Assembly: GCA_943371425.1 (NCBI GenBank)
Contig: CALRUR010000006.1
Span: 62,001-126,000 of the forward strand
DNA length: 64,000 nt
Direction of reading: 5' to 3'
Source: CAJBVG01 sp943371425
GTDB lineage: Bacteria > Bacteroidota > Bacteroidia > Sphingobacteriales > Sphingobacteriaceae
Shown here: positions 24,825 through 33,708 of the stretch, in pieces
Position numbering within the stretch: position 1 is the stretch's first letter
How the letters are laid out: each line of letters opens with the position of its first letter
Program-made: the position numbers and the translations under genes
The notes under the pieces: generated by a model
What the model was told of the DNA's origin: nothing
Database searches by the model: none
What the model saw: the letters and a program-made list of their open reading frames with translations, nothing else

Positions 24825-25562
24825 ATGAAAAAATTCGGCCTAATAGGATATCCTCTCTCTCATTCATTTTCGAAAAGTTTTTTTGATAAAAAGTTCGACA
24901 GAGAGAATATCCTCGACGCCGAATATCAAAATTATCCGCTCGAAAAAATAGAAGACTTCCCAGCTCTTATAGAAAACATCAAAGACCTTAAAGGCCTTAA
25001 CGTTACTACCCCTTACAAAGAAAGCATCATTCCGTATTTAACAGAACTCGATGAAACTGCTAAAGCAATTGGCGCGGTAAATACTATAAAATTTATTGAT
25101 GGTAAACTTATTGGCTATAATACCGATGCATGGGGTTTTGCAAAATCATTATTAGGCATGGCTCATGCCGATATGAAAACTGCTATTATAATTGGTGATG
25201 GCGGTGCAGCCAAAGCAGTGAAATATGTATTAGGCAGAATTGGAATTTCCTATAAAACGGTAAACAGAACGAAGAGAGAAAACGCACTTACTTTCGAGGA
25301 ACTTAGTGATGAACTAATTTCCTCCACAAAATTATTTATACAAACCACACCTGTGGGTACTTTTCCGAATGTAAACGAAATGCCACCAATACCAATGGAT
25401 GCTATAAACTCAAGGCATAAGGCCATCGATTTAATTTACAACCCCGAAGAAACTTTGTTTTTAAAATTGATGAAAGAAAAAGGTGCTACCACCAAAAATG
25501 GTATGGAAATGTTGCAAGCACAAGCGTTGGAAGCTTGGAAGATATGGAACTCTAGTCATTAG
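24825..25562 (+). CDS. aroE: Shikimate dehydrogenase
   Basis: NADP-dependent reduction of 3-dehydroshikimate in aromatic amino-acid synthesis. It is 245 aa, on the short side for AroE (about 270) but all motifs are present: GYPLSHSFSK (shikimate binding), NVTTPYKESI (catalytic Lys), GAVNTI, GYNTDAWGF, the Rossmann GDGGAAKAVKYVLG, VNRTK, and DLIYNPEETLFLK. It starts 9 bp after fumC and its stop lies inside a heptad tract shared with the convergent aldehyde dehydrogenase gene. Confidence 0.93.
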   Translation: MKKFGLIGYPLSHSFSKSFFDKKFDRENILDAEYQNYPLEKIEDFPALIENIKDLKGLNVTTPYKESIIPYLTELDETAKAIGAVNTIKFIDGKLIGYNTDAWGFAKSLLGMAHADMKTAIIIGDGGAAKAVKYVLGRIGISYKTVNRTKRENALTFEELSDELISSTKLFIQTTPVGTFPNVNEMPPIPMDAINSRHKAIDLIYNPEETLFLKLMKEKGATTKNGMEMLQAQALEAWKIWNSSH

Positions 25563-25622
25563 TATTTAGTATTTAGTCGTTAGTCTTTAGACTGTCTAAC
25601 GACTAAATACTAGAGTCTAGAT
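25553..25622. repeat. Heptad-phased inverted tract between aroE and the ALDH gene
   Basis: Ten in-phase 7-mers: TAGTCAT, TAGTATT, TAGTATT, TAGTCGT, TAGTCTT, TAGACTG, TCTAACG, ACTAAAT, ACTAGAG, TCTAGAT. The unit turns from TAGTnnT to its complement midway, so 25568-25583 pairs perfectly with 25596-25611. Both flanking stop codons lie inside the tract. Close in sequence to the tracts at 21320 and 36545. Confidence 0.85.
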
Positions 25623-27158
25623 ATCAAATTTTATCCCTTGTGCCAATGGCAACTCGGTACCAAAATTAATCGTGTTTGTTTGTCTGCGCATGTAAACTTT
25701 CCAAGCATCAGAACCCGACTCTCTTCCGCCACCGGTTTCTTTTTCGCCACCAAATGCTCCGCCAATTTCTGCACCAGAAGTTCCGATGTTTACGTTTGCA
25801 ATACCACAATCAGAACCTTCGTGCGATAAGAATTTTTCTGTTTCTAAAATATGGTTAGAGAAAATAGCCGAAGATAATCCTTGTGGAACATCGTTATGCA
25901 TTTGCATCGCTTCTTCTATAGTCGAATATTTCATTAAGTACAAAATAGGAGCGAAAGTTTCTTCTTGTACTATGTGGAATTGATTTTGTGCTTCGGCAAT
26001 ACAAGGGCGTACATAGCAACCAGATTCGTAACCTGCACCGCCTAATACTTCGCCACCGTATAATATGTTACCACCTTCTTTTTTCACTTGCTCAATGGCA
26101 TTGGTAAAACTTTTTACCGCATCGGTATCAATAAGTGGTCCTACAAGGTTAGAAGTATCTAATGGATTACCAATGGTAATTTGTCCGTACGCTTTTACTA
26201 ATTTAGCTTTGAAAGCCTCGTAAATACTATCTTTTATAATTAAACGGCGAGTAGAAGTACAACGCTGACCAGCGGTACCAACTGCACCAAATACTACCGC
26301 TCTTAATGCCATATCTAAATCGGCATGTTCTGTAATAATAATGGCATTGTTTCCGCCCAATTCTAATAAACTACGGCCTAAACGTTCTCCTACTATGCTT
26401 CCTACTCTACGACCAACCTTGGTAGAACCTGTTGCCGAAATTAAAGGAACACGTTTATCTGCTAAGAAATTATCGCCTACATATTTAGAGCCTGCAGCAA
26501 TTAAGTTCAAAACTCCTTCTTCAACATCATTAGCTTTTAAAACTTTAGCAATAATATTTTGAGTAGCTACTGCACAAAGCATTACTTTAGAACTTGGTTT
26601 CCAAACCACCACATCGCCGCAAACCATTGCTAACATTGCGTTCCACGACCATACAGCTACCGGGAAATTAAATGCAGAAATTACACCTACAATTCCTAGC
26701 GGATGGTATTGCTCATACATTCTATGTTTCGGACGTTCTGAGTGCATCGTAAAACCATGTAATTGGCGCGATAAACCAACTGCAAAATCGCAAATGTCTA
26801 TCATCTCCTGTACTTCACCTAAACCTTCTTGGTAACTTTTACCCATTTCATAAGAAACTAAAAAGCCTAAATCTTCTTTGGCTTCACGCAATGCATTACC
26901 CATTTGGCGCACAATCTCACCACGCTTTGGCGCAGGCATCATTCTCCAATTTGTATATGCTTTTTGAGCTTGTTTTATAATGGTTTCATAATCGTCGGCA
27001 GTGCCTTGTTGAACTTTAGCAATTAATTTGCCATCAACCGGCGAGTACGATTCAATTGTTTCACCACTTGTATTAAACCAAGTATACCCTGTAGAGGCTC
27101 CATGGTTTATTTCTTTTATCCCTAATCGACCTAAAACGTCGCTTACATTTGCTTGCAT
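25617..27158 (-). CDS. amaB: Aldehyde dehydrogenase, antiquitin type (piperideine-6-carboxylate dehydrogenase)
   Basis: NAD-dependent oxidation of alpha-aminoadipic semialdehyde/piperideine-6-carboxylate in lysine breakdown, by similarity to ALDH7A1. The start was set to the ATG at 27158 (MQANVSDVLGRLGIKEIN), since the 40 residues upstream look untranslated and a promoter box lies between; length is then 513 aa. Motifs: FNFPVAVWSWNAM, ELGGNNAIIITEHADLD (catalytic Glu), GTAGQRCTSTRRL (catalytic Cys, antiquitin-typical), and FGGEKETGGGRESGSDAWK near the C-terminus. No other lysine-catabolic gene is adjacent, so the substrate is inferred from family only. Confidence 0.88.
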   Translation of the reverse strand: MQANVSDVLGRLGIKEINHGASTGYTWFNTSGETIESYSPVDGKLIAKVQQGTADDYETIIKQAQKAYTNWRMMPAPKRGEIVRQMGNALREAKEDLGFLVSYEMGKSYQEGLGEVQEMIDICDFAVGLSRQLHGFTMHSERPKHRMYEQYHPLGIVGVISAFNFPVAVWSWNAMLAMVCGDVVVWKPSSKVMLCAVATQNIIAKVLKANDVEEGVLNLIAAGSKYVGDNFLADKRVPLISATGSTKVGRRVGSIVGERLGRSLLELGGNNAIIITEHADLDMALRAVVFGAVGTAGQRCTSTRRLIIKDSIYEAFKAKLVKAYGQITIGNPLDTSNLVGPLIDTDAVKSFTNAIEQVKKEGGNILYGGEVLGGAGYESGCYVRPCIAEAQNQFHIVQEETFAPILYLMKYSTIEEAMQMHNDVPQGLSSAIFSNHILETEKFLSHEGSDCGIANVNIGTSGAEIGGAFGGEKETGGGRESGSDAWKVYMRRQTNTINFGTELPLAQGIKFDI

Positions 27159-27179
27159 AATATTTGTTTTTTGAGATTG

Positions 27180-27187
27180 CAAAAGTA
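27180..27187 (-). promoter_or_regulatory. TAnnTTTG -7 box for the ALDH gene
   Basis: Minus-strand TACTTTTG, 21 nt before the chosen start at 27158. It lies inside the longer open frame and supports the shorter start. Confidence 0.5.
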
Positions 27188-27338
27188 CCAAAAAAATAGC
27201 GCCAACACGATGTTTTTTGCAATTGGTGAAATATACTAGAATATAATAATATAGTAGATGATGGTTCCATTTTAACAAATTATTTAAGGAATAGGTTATG
27301 AATGATTTTTAATAAATATTTGCGCAGAAAATTTTGTA

Positions 27339-27668
27339 ATGAAAATAATTCTGTCGCTTAAACAATATAGAGAGCTTTTGAAGTACAATCAAAAAGATGT
27401 TTCAAACAGCATTCAGCTTACGCAGTCATCCTATTCTCAAATAGAGAGTGGTTATAGAGTAGGAACTCCTGATAATTATCAGAGAATTGCAGATTTTTTT
27501 GGAATAAATATGGAGGATGTTATGTACGACCACATTCCCGTTTTTATCTATGTTTACAACAAAAAAAATGAATTAGAGGATGATGAATTTAAATACGAAA
27601 TAGAAACTGTGCTCAATGAAATTTCCGAAAAAATTAAAGAGATAAAAAAGAAAAACAAGCTTCTCTAA
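27339..27668 (+). CDS. Small XRE-family HTH regulator
   Basis: A 109-aa DNA-binding protein. A Cro/CI-type helix-turn-helix fills residues 5-65 (LKQYRELLKYNQKDVSNSI, then QSSYSQIESGYRVGTPDNYQRIADFFGI). The remainder is a charged tail (EIETVLNEISEKIKEIKKKNK) that could be a dimerising helix. It is divergent from the ALDH gene with a 180-bp spacer, and convergent with the M1 peptidase gene. The target is unknown; autoregulation or control of the ALDH gene is only a positional guess. Confidence 0.85.
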   Translation: MKIILSLKQYRELLKYNQKDVSNSIQLTQSSYSQIESGYRVGTPDNYQRIADFFGINMEDVMYDHIPVFIYVYNKKNELEDDEFKYEIETVLNEISEKIKEIKKKNKLL

Positions 27669-27670
27669 AA

Positions 27671-27698
27671 CTCCCTACTATCCGCTCCCTGCTAAAAC
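27671..27698. repeat. Short heptad tract between convergent stops
   Basis: Four in-phase 7-mers, CTCCCTA, CTATCCG, CTCCCTG, CTAAAAC, bridge the XRE stop and the M1 peptidase stop (CTA at 27692). The units resemble the right half of the tract at 3681. Confidence 0.6.
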
Positions 27699-30600
27699 AA
27701 CTGCAAACTCCTCCTCAAGTTCAAAGGTTGTAATGCCTGGAAATCTATCATAAACCTAATAACTTCTTTGTAGCTATCTGTTTGTATTATTTCTTGTGTA
27801 TACAATACCGGGAAGTACACTTCAATAACCTCTGCAACAATTGGAATGTAAATTCCGAAGTCATAATCAAAAGTAGAATTAGATATTTTTTGAAACTGAT
27901 TTGAATAAGCTGCATCTAAAAATAAACCAACAGGTACGCGGCTTTTTAGGGGTGCTTTAACATTAAATCCTATTATGTTTCTTACCGTTCCAGAGAAAGT
28001 GTTCGCTTTAAATGCACCGTCTAATTCATGTGTCTGATTTTTGTTTATATTATTTCGATCGAAAAATGCTTTATCAAAAGTATAATCGTTATTGCCAGAT
28101 ATACTAAAGAAATTAGAAGCATTCGTTCTGTTGTTGTTTGCAAATATGGTACCCGCAAAAGCTCTAATCTGCACACCTTTTTTAGTATTGGCATAATGTA
28201 ACTTTTGTTTGTAAACCATAAATAATTTGTGATGCGTTTCTTTTATATCACTAAAGAAATCGGGTATCAAGGAAGTAGGCAAGCCTCTTAAATTATTTGC
28301 ATATTCATATAAAAAATTAATGCTGTTTGGGTTTATCGCTTTATTATTCGCTCTAGTATATTTAAATTGATGGTATGAATTTGAAATAACTAAGGAACTT
28401 GTTCCAGAATAAAAGGGTCCGGTTGATTCGAAATTGTAATTTTCTCTAGTAAATACAAATCTATAAGAAAATTTATTCGTAATTCTGGAGCGAGGGCTGC
28501 TTGGTTTTAAACTTAGCTCGCTACCCAATGCTGCTTTAAAAAAACGCTTATACACCACATCGTTTGTAAAGGCGTCGGTTAAATTTAAATCGGAAAAAGA
28601 ATATACAGAAAGCTTAGTTGCAATATTGCCTACATTTTTTGGATACGAGTGATGTGTAATTTGGCCCATACCATTCAGTTTTTCAGATTTTAACCCATAC
28701 ATAGGCAAAACACTCCATTCAAATTTTTTGAAAGGAAAAAAGTTGTTATACAACACAAGGCCTAGTAAAGTTCCATCAGATGTATTATAGCCAATTGCTG
28801 GTGCAACAAATAAATTTGTACGGTTCGGTCGGGTTAGTCCACCTATGGCTTGTACACGCAAGGGCTCTATCTTTTTTAATAAACCATTTACACGCATACT
28901 GTTATTATTCCTGTTCGATTCTGGTATTACATACAAAGGGTCGATAGTAATCTTTTTTACTTTTATGCTATCAAAATACACATAAGTACTGCCGTAAAAC
29001 GCTTGTGTTTTATAATTCTCAACCACCTTTCCTTTTTTATCGGTACTGCTTAAAAACACCGGTCCTGCTACAGTTGAATTGTTGGTTATTTTTACTCTAA
29101 GCTGATTGTTTTCCTTTTTTATTTCAGCAATTTTAAAGTCAATGTCTTCATTTGTATTTATAATATCTTTAAAAAACCAATCGAGTTTTTCATTACATTC
29201 TCTTTCAAATAATGCTTGTATATCTGTAGGTTGAGGGTGCTTAAATTTCCATTCATCAAAATAAATTTTCATTACCGAATCAAATTTTTCTGTACCTAAA
29301 TATTGTTCTAAATATTTAAATACTAAACTTGTTTTAGTATACATTACGGTAGCATAATTTAACAAAGTAAATTCTTCAGAATGTGTATTTATAGCTTGCG
29401 ATTTTCCTTGTGAGGCAGTTAATTGTTGTGTTAAATATAAATCGTATGCTGTTGGAAAATAATTTAACCCTAAAAGTTTAGTAAATATATTTTGCTCGTC
29501 TTTATGAATCATATTCCCATCAGAATATTTCAGTTTCATGTACCTGTTTTCGTAAAAAGAATTGATGCCTTCATCCATCCAACCATACTCTCTTTCATTA
29601 CTGCCTAATATTCCGTAGAACCAATTATGACCAACTTCGTGTGCAATAACTTGATCTAATGTTTTTGCATCGCCTATTGCTCCAATTACAGTAACCATTG
29701 GGTATTCCATACCACTGCCAGCACTTAAGGCACCATCTACAGCAGTGCAATAATTATAAGGATACTCTCCAACCCACAACGAATAATAATACACAGCATC
29801 GTTTAAATATTGGCTCGCATCTTTCCAATACTTTGCATACTTATTCGTGAACATTACATACGTTTTCACTTTTCTTTTTGTGTAGGGCAATTCTACTTCC
29901 GAAGCTAACACATGGAAACGTTTGTCGGCAAACCATGCAAAATCATGTATATTATTTTGTTTGTAATTTAAGGTTTTGAATATTTTTGATGAGGGAGGAA
30001 ATGAATCAACTTCTGAAAATGATTTTATTTTTTTTGTTGAGTCTGATAACTGTTCTAAAAATATTTTTTCTTCTTCGTTTTGTAATTCACCGGTTGCGCC
30101 AACCACATAATTGTTTGGCAAGGTAATGCTCACCTCAAACGATCCAAATTCCGAATAAAATTCTCCTTGATCTAAATACGGAATAGGATGCCAACCATTG
30201 GCATCGTACACGGCAGGTTTTGGGTACCATTGCGAAATTTGATAAGCAGTATTAACGTGACCTAAACGAGAAAATGAATTTGGCAATTTCACACGAAAAG
30301 GAGTTGAAATAAGTACCGAATCGCCTGGAGCTAAACTAATGGGTAATATTAATTTCTGAATATCAGGAAATGCATTGCTTTCTTGCACCATCACCTTAAC
30401 ATTATTTACTTTAAAATTTAAGGAATCGATGTAGCCTCTTTTGCTCTCATCAGCATAATAAAAATCTTTCGATTGGTTTTCTAATTGTTGAATGGCGAAA
30501 GCCGTTTTGTCATTTTTATACGCATTTGGCCAAATATGCATCCAAATCTCGGAAAGTGCTGTGTTTGAATTGTTATGGTAGGTAATGTTGATGTTTCCAT

Positions 30601-30751
30601 GTAGGAAATGAGTACTATCGTCTAATTTTACATTAATTTGATAGTTTATTTCTTGTTGCCAATAACTTTGGGCATACGTTTTGACGTTAGTAAGGGAGAG
30701 AAGCAAACAAAGTATAACAGATATATAAAGTGGGCTTTTTCTGCTGAACAT
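27692..30751 (-). CDS. M1 family metallopeptidase
   Basis: Secreted zinc aminopeptidase-like protein of 1019 aa. Signal peptide at 1-27 (ending TYAQ). The N-terminal beta domain is followed by the catalytic domain with GMEYP (about 347-351, the GAMEN position) and the zinc site HEVGHNWFYG (H371, H375) with the third ligand E394 in WMDEGINSFYE. After about residue 630 there is a long beta-strand-rich C-terminal region (e.g. YKQKLHYANTKKGVQIRAFAGT) that resembles an outer-membrane barrel, a form seen in Bacteroidota M1 proteins. Likely digests peptides at the cell surface. Confidence 0.92.
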   Translation of the reverse strand: MFSRKSPLYISVILCLLLSLTNVKTYAQSYWQQEINYQINVKLDDSTHFLHGNINITYHNNSNTALSEIWMHIWPNAYKNDKTAFAIQQLENQSKDFYYADESKRGYIDSLNFKVNNVKVMVQESNAFPDIQKLILPISLAPGDSVLISTPFRVKLPNSFSRLGHVNTAYQISQWYPKPAVYDANGWHPIPYLDQGEFYSEFGSFEVSITLPNNYVVGATGELQNEEEKIFLEQLSDSTKKIKSFSEVDSFPPSSKIFKTLNYKQNNIHDFAWFADKRFHVLASEVELPYTKRKVKTYVMFTNKYAKYWKDASQYLNDAVYYYSLWVGEYPYNYCTAVDGALSAGSGMEYPMVTVIGAIGDAKTLDQVIAHEVGHNWFYGILGSNEREYGWMDEGINSFYENRYMKLKYSDGNMIHKDEQNIFTKLLGLNYFPTAYDLYLTQQLTASQGKSQAINTHSEEFTLLNYATVMYTKTSLVFKYLEQYLGTEKFDSVMKIYFDEWKFKHPQPTDIQALFERECNEKLDWFFKDIINTNEDIDFKIAEIKKENNQLRVKITNNSTVAGPVFLSSTDKKGKVVENYKTQAFYGSTYVYFDSIKVKKITIDPLYVIPESNRNNNSMRVNGLLKKIEPLRVQAIGGLTRPNRTNLFVAPAIGYNTSDGTLLGLVLYNNFFPFKKFEWSVLPMYGLKSEKLNGMGQITHHSYPKNVGNIATKLSVYSFSDLNLTDAFTNDVVYKRFFKAALGSELSLKPSSPRSRITNKFSYRFVFTRENYNFESTGPFYSGTSSLVISNSYHQFKYTRANNKAINPNSINFLYEYANNLRGLPTSLIPDFFSDIKETHHKLFMVYKQKLHYANTKKGVQIRAFAGTIFANNNRTNASNFFSISGNNDYTFDKAFFDRNNINKNQTHELDGAFKANTFSGTVRNIIGFNVKAPLKSRVPVGLFLDAAYSNQFQKISNSTFDYDFGIYIPIVAEVIEVYFPVLYTQEIIQTDSYKEVIRFMIDFQALQPLNLRRSLQLF

Positions 30752-30921
30752 AATAGACTATTTATCAGTTAATTAAAATGGTTAATGAACTATTGTGGAA
30801 AAACAAAAATGTGATTTAGAATTGAAATAAGCGAAATTAATTGGTGAAATAATGACAAAACGACTTTAATATGAATTTTGTTATCATATTTCATAATCAA
30901 TTCTTTTAGATAGGTAATTTT

Positions 30922-32325
30922 ATGGACGAGGAATTTGAATACAATGATGCAGAAGAACTAAGGTTTTCTGTAGAGCGATACGAGGAGATGATCCGAAATC
31001 AGGATCAATATTTTTTTGATGCACAGGCTTTCGAAGGAATAATAGATTTTTTTATCGAAAAAAACGATCCTATAAAAGCATTACAAGTAGTAGAATACGC
31101 ACACGCGCAACATCCATATGCATCAGCATTTTTAATAAAGCAAGCCCAGTTATACGTAGTTACCAACAGGGCGCACGAAGCATTGGAAATTTTAGAGCAC
31201 GCACAATCGTTAGAATCTAGTAATGCCGACATCTTCATTATACGCGGTAGTATTTATGAGAAATTTGAAATGTTCGACAAAGCAATTGAACAATATAATC
31301 TTGCCATTATATACGCCGAAGAAGTAGACGACATCCATTTACACATAGCATACGCCTTTGAGAATTTAGGGAGGTATGATAGTGCCATTGAACATTTAAA
31401 AATGGCCTTAGAGGTGAACCCTCAAAACATGGATGCCTTGTACGAAATTGCATTTTGTTTTGATATTTTAGATAAGCCCGAAGACAGCATAAATTTTTAT
31501 TTGCAATTTATAGAGAACGACCCTTACTCTTTTGCGGCTTGGTATAATTTAGGCAATGCCTATACAAAAGCAGAGTTGTATGAAAAATCTATTGATGCCT
31601 ACGACTATGCCATTATTATAAACGAAGCCTTTGCCTCTGCATACTTTAACAAAGGTAATGCTTTGGCAAATTTAGAGAGATATGCCGATGCCATTGCAGT
31701 TTATAAACAAACAATGGAGTACGAGCAACCAAGTGCCGAAACTTTTTGCAGCATTGGAGAGTGTTACGAGAAGTTAGAGATGATGGATGAGAGTCGTGCT
31801 TATTATAAAAAAGCAGTAAAAATTGATCCATCATTAGCAGATGCTTGGTTCGGTATTGGAGTAACCTTGGATTACGAAGAGCGTTGGTACGAATCTTTGC
31901 ATTTTTATAACAAAGCCATAAGTTTAGACCCTACTATTTCCGATTATTGGTTTGCCTTAGCCGACTCGCATTATAAATTGGGTAATTTTAAACAAGCAGA
32001 AGAGTCGTATGAAAAAGTAATTGAAATTACACAAAACGATGTGGAAGTTTGGTTAGATTATTCGGCAATATTATATGAGCAAGGCAAGATGCAAGAAGCC
32101 ATAGACGTAATTGTGGAAGCCTTACGCGCAAACCCCGAAGCAGCCGAATTACATTACAGAATGGTGGCCTATTTATTTAGCAAAGGACATTACCAAGAAG
32201 CCATTCAATATTTAGAAACAGGCCTAAGTATTAGTCCAGAAAAACACGAAGTACTTTATGAGTATTTACCACAATTACAACAAAACATCACAATTCAACA
32301 AATTATACAACGGTATTTAATTTAA
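30922..32325 (+). CDS. Cytosolic TPR-repeat protein
   Basis: A 467-aa protein without signal peptide, made almost wholly of about a dozen tetratricopeptide repeats (34-residue spacing, e.g. AWYNLGNAYTKAELYEKSIDAYDYAI, ASAYFNKGNALANLERYADAIAVYK, DAWFGIGVTLDYEERWYESLHFYNKAI). Acidic N-terminus (MDEEFEYNDAEEL). It is a scaffold protein of unknown partner; such genes are widespread in Bacteroidota. The comA gene starts 31 bp downstream, so it may be co-transcribed. Confidence 0.85.
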   Translation: MDEEFEYNDAEELRFSVERYEEMIRNQDQYFFDAQAFEGIIDFFIEKNDPIKALQVVEYAHAQHPYASAFLIKQAQLYVVTNRAHEALEILEHAQSLESSNADIFIIRGSIYEKFEMFDKAIEQYNLAIIYAEEVDDIHLHIAYAFENLGRYDSAIEHLKMALEVNPQNMDALYEIAFCFDILDKPEDSINFYLQFIENDPYSFAAWYNLGNAYTKAELYEKSIDAYDYAIIINEAFASAYFNKGNALANLERYADAIAVYKQTMEYEQPSAETFCSIGECYEKLEMMDESRAYYKKAVKIDPSLADAWFGIGVTLDYEERWYESLHFYNKAISLDPTISDYWFALADSHYKLGNFKQAEESYEKVIEITQNDVEVWLDYSAILYEQGKMQEAIDVIVEALRANPEAAELHYRMVAYLFSKGHYQEAIQYLETGLSISPEKHEVLYEYLPQLQQNITIQQIIQRYLI

Positions 32326-32331
32326 AAGAAT

Positions 32332-32339
32332 TATTTTCG
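32332..32339 (+). promoter_or_regulatory. Possible -7 box for comA
   Basis: TATTTTCG, the TAnnTTCG variant also seen before radA, 17 nt before the ATG at 32357. Weak evidence; co-transcription with the TPR gene is equally possible. Confidence 0.25.
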
Positions 32340-32356
32340 CCGTAACAAAATAACAT

Positions 32357-33118
32357 ATGCATTATCATTTAACACAAATCCCCGAACGTACTGCAAAACC
32401 ACGCTCTAATGGCATGACCATGGTGATGGATAAAGGACTAAGTACACGTGAAGTAGAAAATTTTATAGAAGTTGCTGGCCCTTATGTTGACATTGTGAAA
32501 CTTGGATGGTCTACTTCTTTTGTAACGCCAGTTCTCGATAAAAAATTAGCCATTTATAGAGAAGCAGGTATTCCTGTTTATTTTGGTGGAACACTTTTCG
32601 AAGCTTTTATAATTCGTAACCAATACGACGATTATAAAAGAGTATTGGATAAATACAAAATGGAATGGGCAGAAATTTCTGATGGTTCTATTAGTTTAGA
32701 CCATGCAAAAAAATGCGAACTCATCCGCGATTTAAAACAATACGTGAAAGTGGTATCTGAAGTGGGTTCGAAAGATGCTGAAAATATTATGGCTCCATAC
32801 CAATGGATAGAATTAATGACAGCAGAGTTGGAAGCGGGTTCGCAATATGTAATTGCGGAAGCACGTGAAAGCGGAAACATTGGTATTTACAGAGATTCTG
32901 GTGAAGTACGCCAAGGCTTGGTGCAAGAGTTGTTAACTAAAATTCCTTCCGAAAAAATTCTATGGGAAGCACCACAAAAAGCACAACAAACATGGTTTAT
33001 AAAATTATTAGGATCTAATGTGAACTTAGGAAACATTCCACCAAACGAAGCAATTCCTTTAGAAACATTAAGGCTTGGTTTAAGAAGTGATACCTTCCAT
33101 CATTTTTTAGATAAATAA
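32357..33118 (+). CDS. comA: Phosphosulfolactate synthase (ComA family)
   Basis: Adds sulfite to phosphoenolpyruvate to give (2R)-phospho-3-sulfolactate; first known from coenzyme M synthesis in methanogens. It is 253 aa, TIM-barrel. Motifs: KPRSNGMTMVMDKGLS, DIVKLGWSTSFV, YFGGTLFEAF, KVVSEVGSKDA, VIAEARESGNIGIY, ILWEAPQKAQQTWFI and NLGNIPPNEAIPLETLRLGLR. ComB, ComC and other coenzyme M genes are absent here. In Bacteroidota the product could feed cysteate and sulfonolipids or sulfolactate; that is inference. Confidence 0.9.
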   Translation: MHYHLTQIPERTAKPRSNGMTMVMDKGLSTREVENFIEVAGPYVDIVKLGWSTSFVTPVLDKKLAIYREAGIPVYFGGTLFEAFIIRNQYDDYKRVLDKYKMEWAEISDGSISLDHAKKCELIRDLKQYVKVVSEVGSKDAENIMAPYQWIELMTAELEAGSQYVIAEARESGNIGIYRDSGEVRQGLVQELLTKIPSEKILWEAPQKAQQTWFIKLLGSNVNLGNIPPNEAIPLETLRLGLRSDTFHHFLDK

Positions 33119-33127
33119 TTATCATCA

Positions 33128-33592
33128 ATGAAAATCCTATTCGTTTGTTTAGGAAATATTTGTCGTTCGCCAATTGCAGATGGAGTAATGCGAAGTTTAG
33201 TAGCAAAGCACCATCTCAATTGGCAGATAGACTCTGCAGGCACTTCTAATTACCATATAAACGAAGCACCCGATAAACGAGCTCAAAAAATTTCTAAAAA
33301 GTTTGGCGTAGATATTTCTGATTTGCGTGGGCGACAATTTGTGCAAAGCGATTTTGATGCCTTCGATTTTATATTTGCCATGGATGCAAGCAATTATCAG
33401 AACATACTAAAACTTGCCAGAAATCAACAAGACATTAATAAAGTTGAATTATTTTTAAACAGACTAGAGCCTGGCATGAACCGCGGAGTACAAGACCCCT
33501 GGTACGACGATGCCCTGTTTGAACCCGTATTTAAAGAAATAGAGAAAACTTGTAAGCTAATTTTAAGCGACTTAAGCCCTAAAATTACCTAA
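33128..33592 (+). CDS. Low-molecular-weight protein-tyrosine phosphatase
   Basis: A 154-aa phosphatase. P-loop CLGNICRSP with nucleophile C7 and R13 at the N-terminus, and the general-acid motif DPWYDD near residue 118. Full length for the family. Often tied to exopolysaccharide kinases or arginine phosphatase roles; no partner kinase is nearby. Begins 9 bp after comA, so probably in the same transcript. Confidence 0.94.
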   Translation: MKILFVCLGNICRSPIADGVMRSLVAKHHLNWQIDSAGTSNYHINEAPDKRAQKISKKFGVDISDLRGRQFVQSDFDAFDFIFAMDASNYQNILKLARNQQDINKVELFLNRLEPGMNRGVQDPWYDDALFEPVFKEIEKTCKLILSDLSPKIT

Positions 33593-33603
33593 ACACAAAG
33601 CAA

Positions 33604-33701
33604 TCCTACTCAAAATCGCTACTTCATACCCAATACCCGCTACTCTGTACCCGCTACTTCATTCATCATTCACCATTTACAATTTACAATTATAATTATA
33701 T
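33604..33701. repeat. Heptad-phased tract leading into the hisS promoter
   Basis: Fourteen in-phase 7-mers: TCCTACT, CAAAATC, GCTACTT, CATACCC, AATACCC, GCTACTC, TGTACCC, GCTACTT, CATTCAT, CATTCAC, CATTTAC, AATTTAC, AATTATA, ATTATAT. Neighbouring units change by one or two bases at a time. The tract ends inside the hisS -7 box. Confidence 0.8.
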
Positions 33702-33704
33702 TTG
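33697..33704 (+). promoter_or_regulatory. TAnnTTTG -7 box directly before hisS
   Basis: TATATTTG ends 4 nt before the ATG at 33709. With the usual spacing the transcript would start at about the A or G of the start codon, i.e. leaderless. Confidence 0.5.
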
Positions 33705-33708
33705 CCTC

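Noticed and set aside
26981..27278. Longer N-terminus of the aldehyde dehydrogenase from 27278
   Set aside because: The extra 40 residues are unlike the family, and a -7 box lies at 27180-27187 between the two starts.
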